Shown piece by piece: positions 62,801-64,000 of a stretch of 64,000 nt of DNA. Position 1 is the first letter of the stretch, and every line of letters starts with the position of its first letter. Made by a program: the position numbers and the translations under genes. The notes below the pieces were generated by a model, which saw nothing but the letters and a program-made list of their open reading frames with translations, had not been told where the DNA came from and ran no database searches. This DNA comes from Chlorokybus atmophyticus (taxonomy: Eukaryota > Streptophyta > Chlorokybophyceae > Chlorokybales > Chlorokybaceae), in NCBI GenBank assembly GCA_009103225.1, contig RHPI01003389.1:536099-600098 (forward strand), in the 5' to 3' direction.

Positions 62801-63325
62801 TACATGTGTAAGGTTGTGTACGTGAGGCTGTGTGTATGTGGCGTGTGTGTTTGCTGTGTATGCGTGCATGCGTGCGTGCGTTTGTGTATGCGTGTGGCTG
62901 TGTATGTGTGGAGCGCATGTGCATGCGTGTGTGCGCCTGCGTGTATGTGTGAGGCTGTGTGCTTGTGGCGTGCGTGTCTGTGTGCGTGTTGGCACGTGCA
63001 TGTGCATGTGTGTATGTATGAGGCTGTATATGTGGCGTGTTTGTATGGTGTGCGTGTGTGCGGGTGTGTAAACGTGCTTGCGTGCGTGCGTGCGTGAGGA
63101 TGCGTGGCGCGCACATGTGTGATCGTTGGCACAGGCATGTGCGGATGTGCGTGTGCGTGTATGTATGAGGCTGTGTATGTGGCTGGTTTGTGTGGTGTGT
63201 GTATGCGTGCGTGCGTGCGTGCATATATGCGTGAGGATGGATGTGCGTGTGCGTGTGCCAGTGTGTTTGTGGGTGTGGCGAGTGCGCTTGCGTGCATGTG
63301 TATGTGTGTGCGCGCACCTAGGTTA
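62581..63325. repeat. GT/GC-rich simple-sequence tract of about 745 bp
   Basis: Almost continuous alternating purine-pyrimidine TGTG/TGCG sequence with runs of GTGC (for example 62768-62800) and recurrent GAGGCTGTGTATGTG units. Long frames on both strands (Cys/Val-rich or Thr/His-rich) are compositional artefacts. Confidence 0.92.
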
Positions 63326-63331
63326 TGTAGC

Positions 63332-63603
63332 TCAAGTGCGCTTGACACGCTGCTCCTTCAAGGCTTTGGGGTTGTCATGTGCTTTGTTGAAGCCGTCATG
63401 GCAGAACCATAGCTTTGTGTCTTCACGCACGTCCTTAGCGGTCTTGTATGCACTTTGAAAGTAGAAGTAGATTGTGTCCTTCCGACACACGCAACACTTA
63501 CGGCGGGGGCGTGCTCGGGCTGAACAATCGAACGTTTTCCCTTCTGAATCCAATTCCAAACGCACTGCGTTGTGGTTCTGTACACACGCTGCTTATCATT
63601 CAT
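63332..63603 (-). pseudogene. Possible C-terminal zinc-binding end of a transposase
   Basis: A minus-strand frame of 77 residues ending at 63332. It has a Cys-rich pattern (RRKCCVCRKDTIYFYF, then WFCHDGFNKAHD) like the Cys-rich tail of piggyBac/IS4-type transposases. Upstream sequence to 63870 is open in part but has no catalytic motif. Either a fragment or a chance match. Confidence 0.3.
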
Positions 63604-64000
63604 ACTGCAACCTAGACAGACATATTGCCACGTTTACTTACATAATCGACTACTGCGATAGAATGCCATCATTGTGGTACGCAACATGTTTGTGGTTATT
63701 TTCATGCCGCCTTCAATTAGAGTGATAACATCGTCCAATGCACGGACGCCGGCTTGAGTTGGAAATTTTTCCAGCTCTCCACGATGCTTTCGTCTCACAT
63801 AGTTAGTTAGCGGAGGGGGCGTTCCCTCTGGCTCTCTCCAATTCCCTCGACCACTGGTACTGTGCAAGGGATTCTGCTTCCGCCCTCCCCAACCACCACC
63901 AGTCGCTCCTCCCTCGGGAAACGTTTGTTTTCGCCCTCTTCAACCACCTCCCCGACCATCAACGCTTGCACGTGGAGGAGGTACTTCCCCGCCCCCCCCC
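63604..64000. other. No gene recognised at the right edge
   Basis: A minus-strand frame (63634-63867) shows no family. The last 150 bases are pyrimidine-rich and end in a C run. Confidence 0.4.

Noticed and set aside
62550-63458. Long Cys/Val-rich and Thr/His-rich frames
   Set aside because: They follow from the GT-rich simple sequence, with no splice signals or domains.

Overview
The window looks like nuclear DNA of a plant-lineage eukaryote, most likely a streptophyte (charophyte-type) green alga. The evidence is spliceosomal genes with many short introns, a plant-type cellulose synthase, a CYP704-like P450, a nuclear tRNA-Pro, mitochondrial ATP synthase and IF3 genes, and telo-box motifs (AAACCCTAA) upstream of housekeeping genes. 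The species cannot be named from sequence alone.

The left two thirds (about 2.5-41.3 kb) is gene-rich. In order: a pogo/Tigger-like transposase relic (1-1485, -); a CYP704-like cytochrome P450 (2554-5499, +, 11 exons); a 1189-residue coiled-coil protein (7330-13788, -, 23 exons); tRNA-Pro(UGG) at 14613 with a 72-bp tandem duplication beside it; a 26-exon gene joining a degenerate kinesin motor, a C4C4 RING, a chromodomain and a full plant-type cellulose synthase (15251-23217, +); an assembly gap (23395-23760); a BRCT plus extended-PHD protein (23863-26506, -); a CCCH-finger CCR4/Angel-type nuclease (27215-29709, +); divergent ribosomal protein genes eL37 (-) and uS8 (+); mitochondrial ATP synthase subunit d (-); a small two-helix membrane protein (+); and mitochondrial IF3 (-). 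All exon models were built by hand. Every multi-exon model closes in frame from start codon to stop codon, and the catalytic or structural motifs fall across the junctions as expected.

The right third (about 41.5-64 kb) is mobile-element and repeat territory. It holds a GC-rich palindrome and minisatellite block (42.8-44.3 kb), a broken transposase, a 256-bp (TC)n tract, a decayed multi-exon sequence with a methyltransferase-like motif (50.0-54.5 kb), and two related elements of about 2 kb in opposite orientation (55.0-56.9 and 59.0-61.0 kb). Each of those carries a tRNA-derived SINE-like module. A nested repeat structure (61.6-62.1 kb) and a 740-bp GT-rich tract follow.

The outstanding object is the kinesin-like/RING/chromodomain/cellulose-synthase gene. 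Cellulose synthase complexes are normally guided by cortical microtubules, so a pseudo-motor fused directly to a synthase would be a new arrangement. Five of about 89 modelled introns appear to use GC-AG splice sites. Many introns are GT-rich after the donor and CA-rich before the acceptor.
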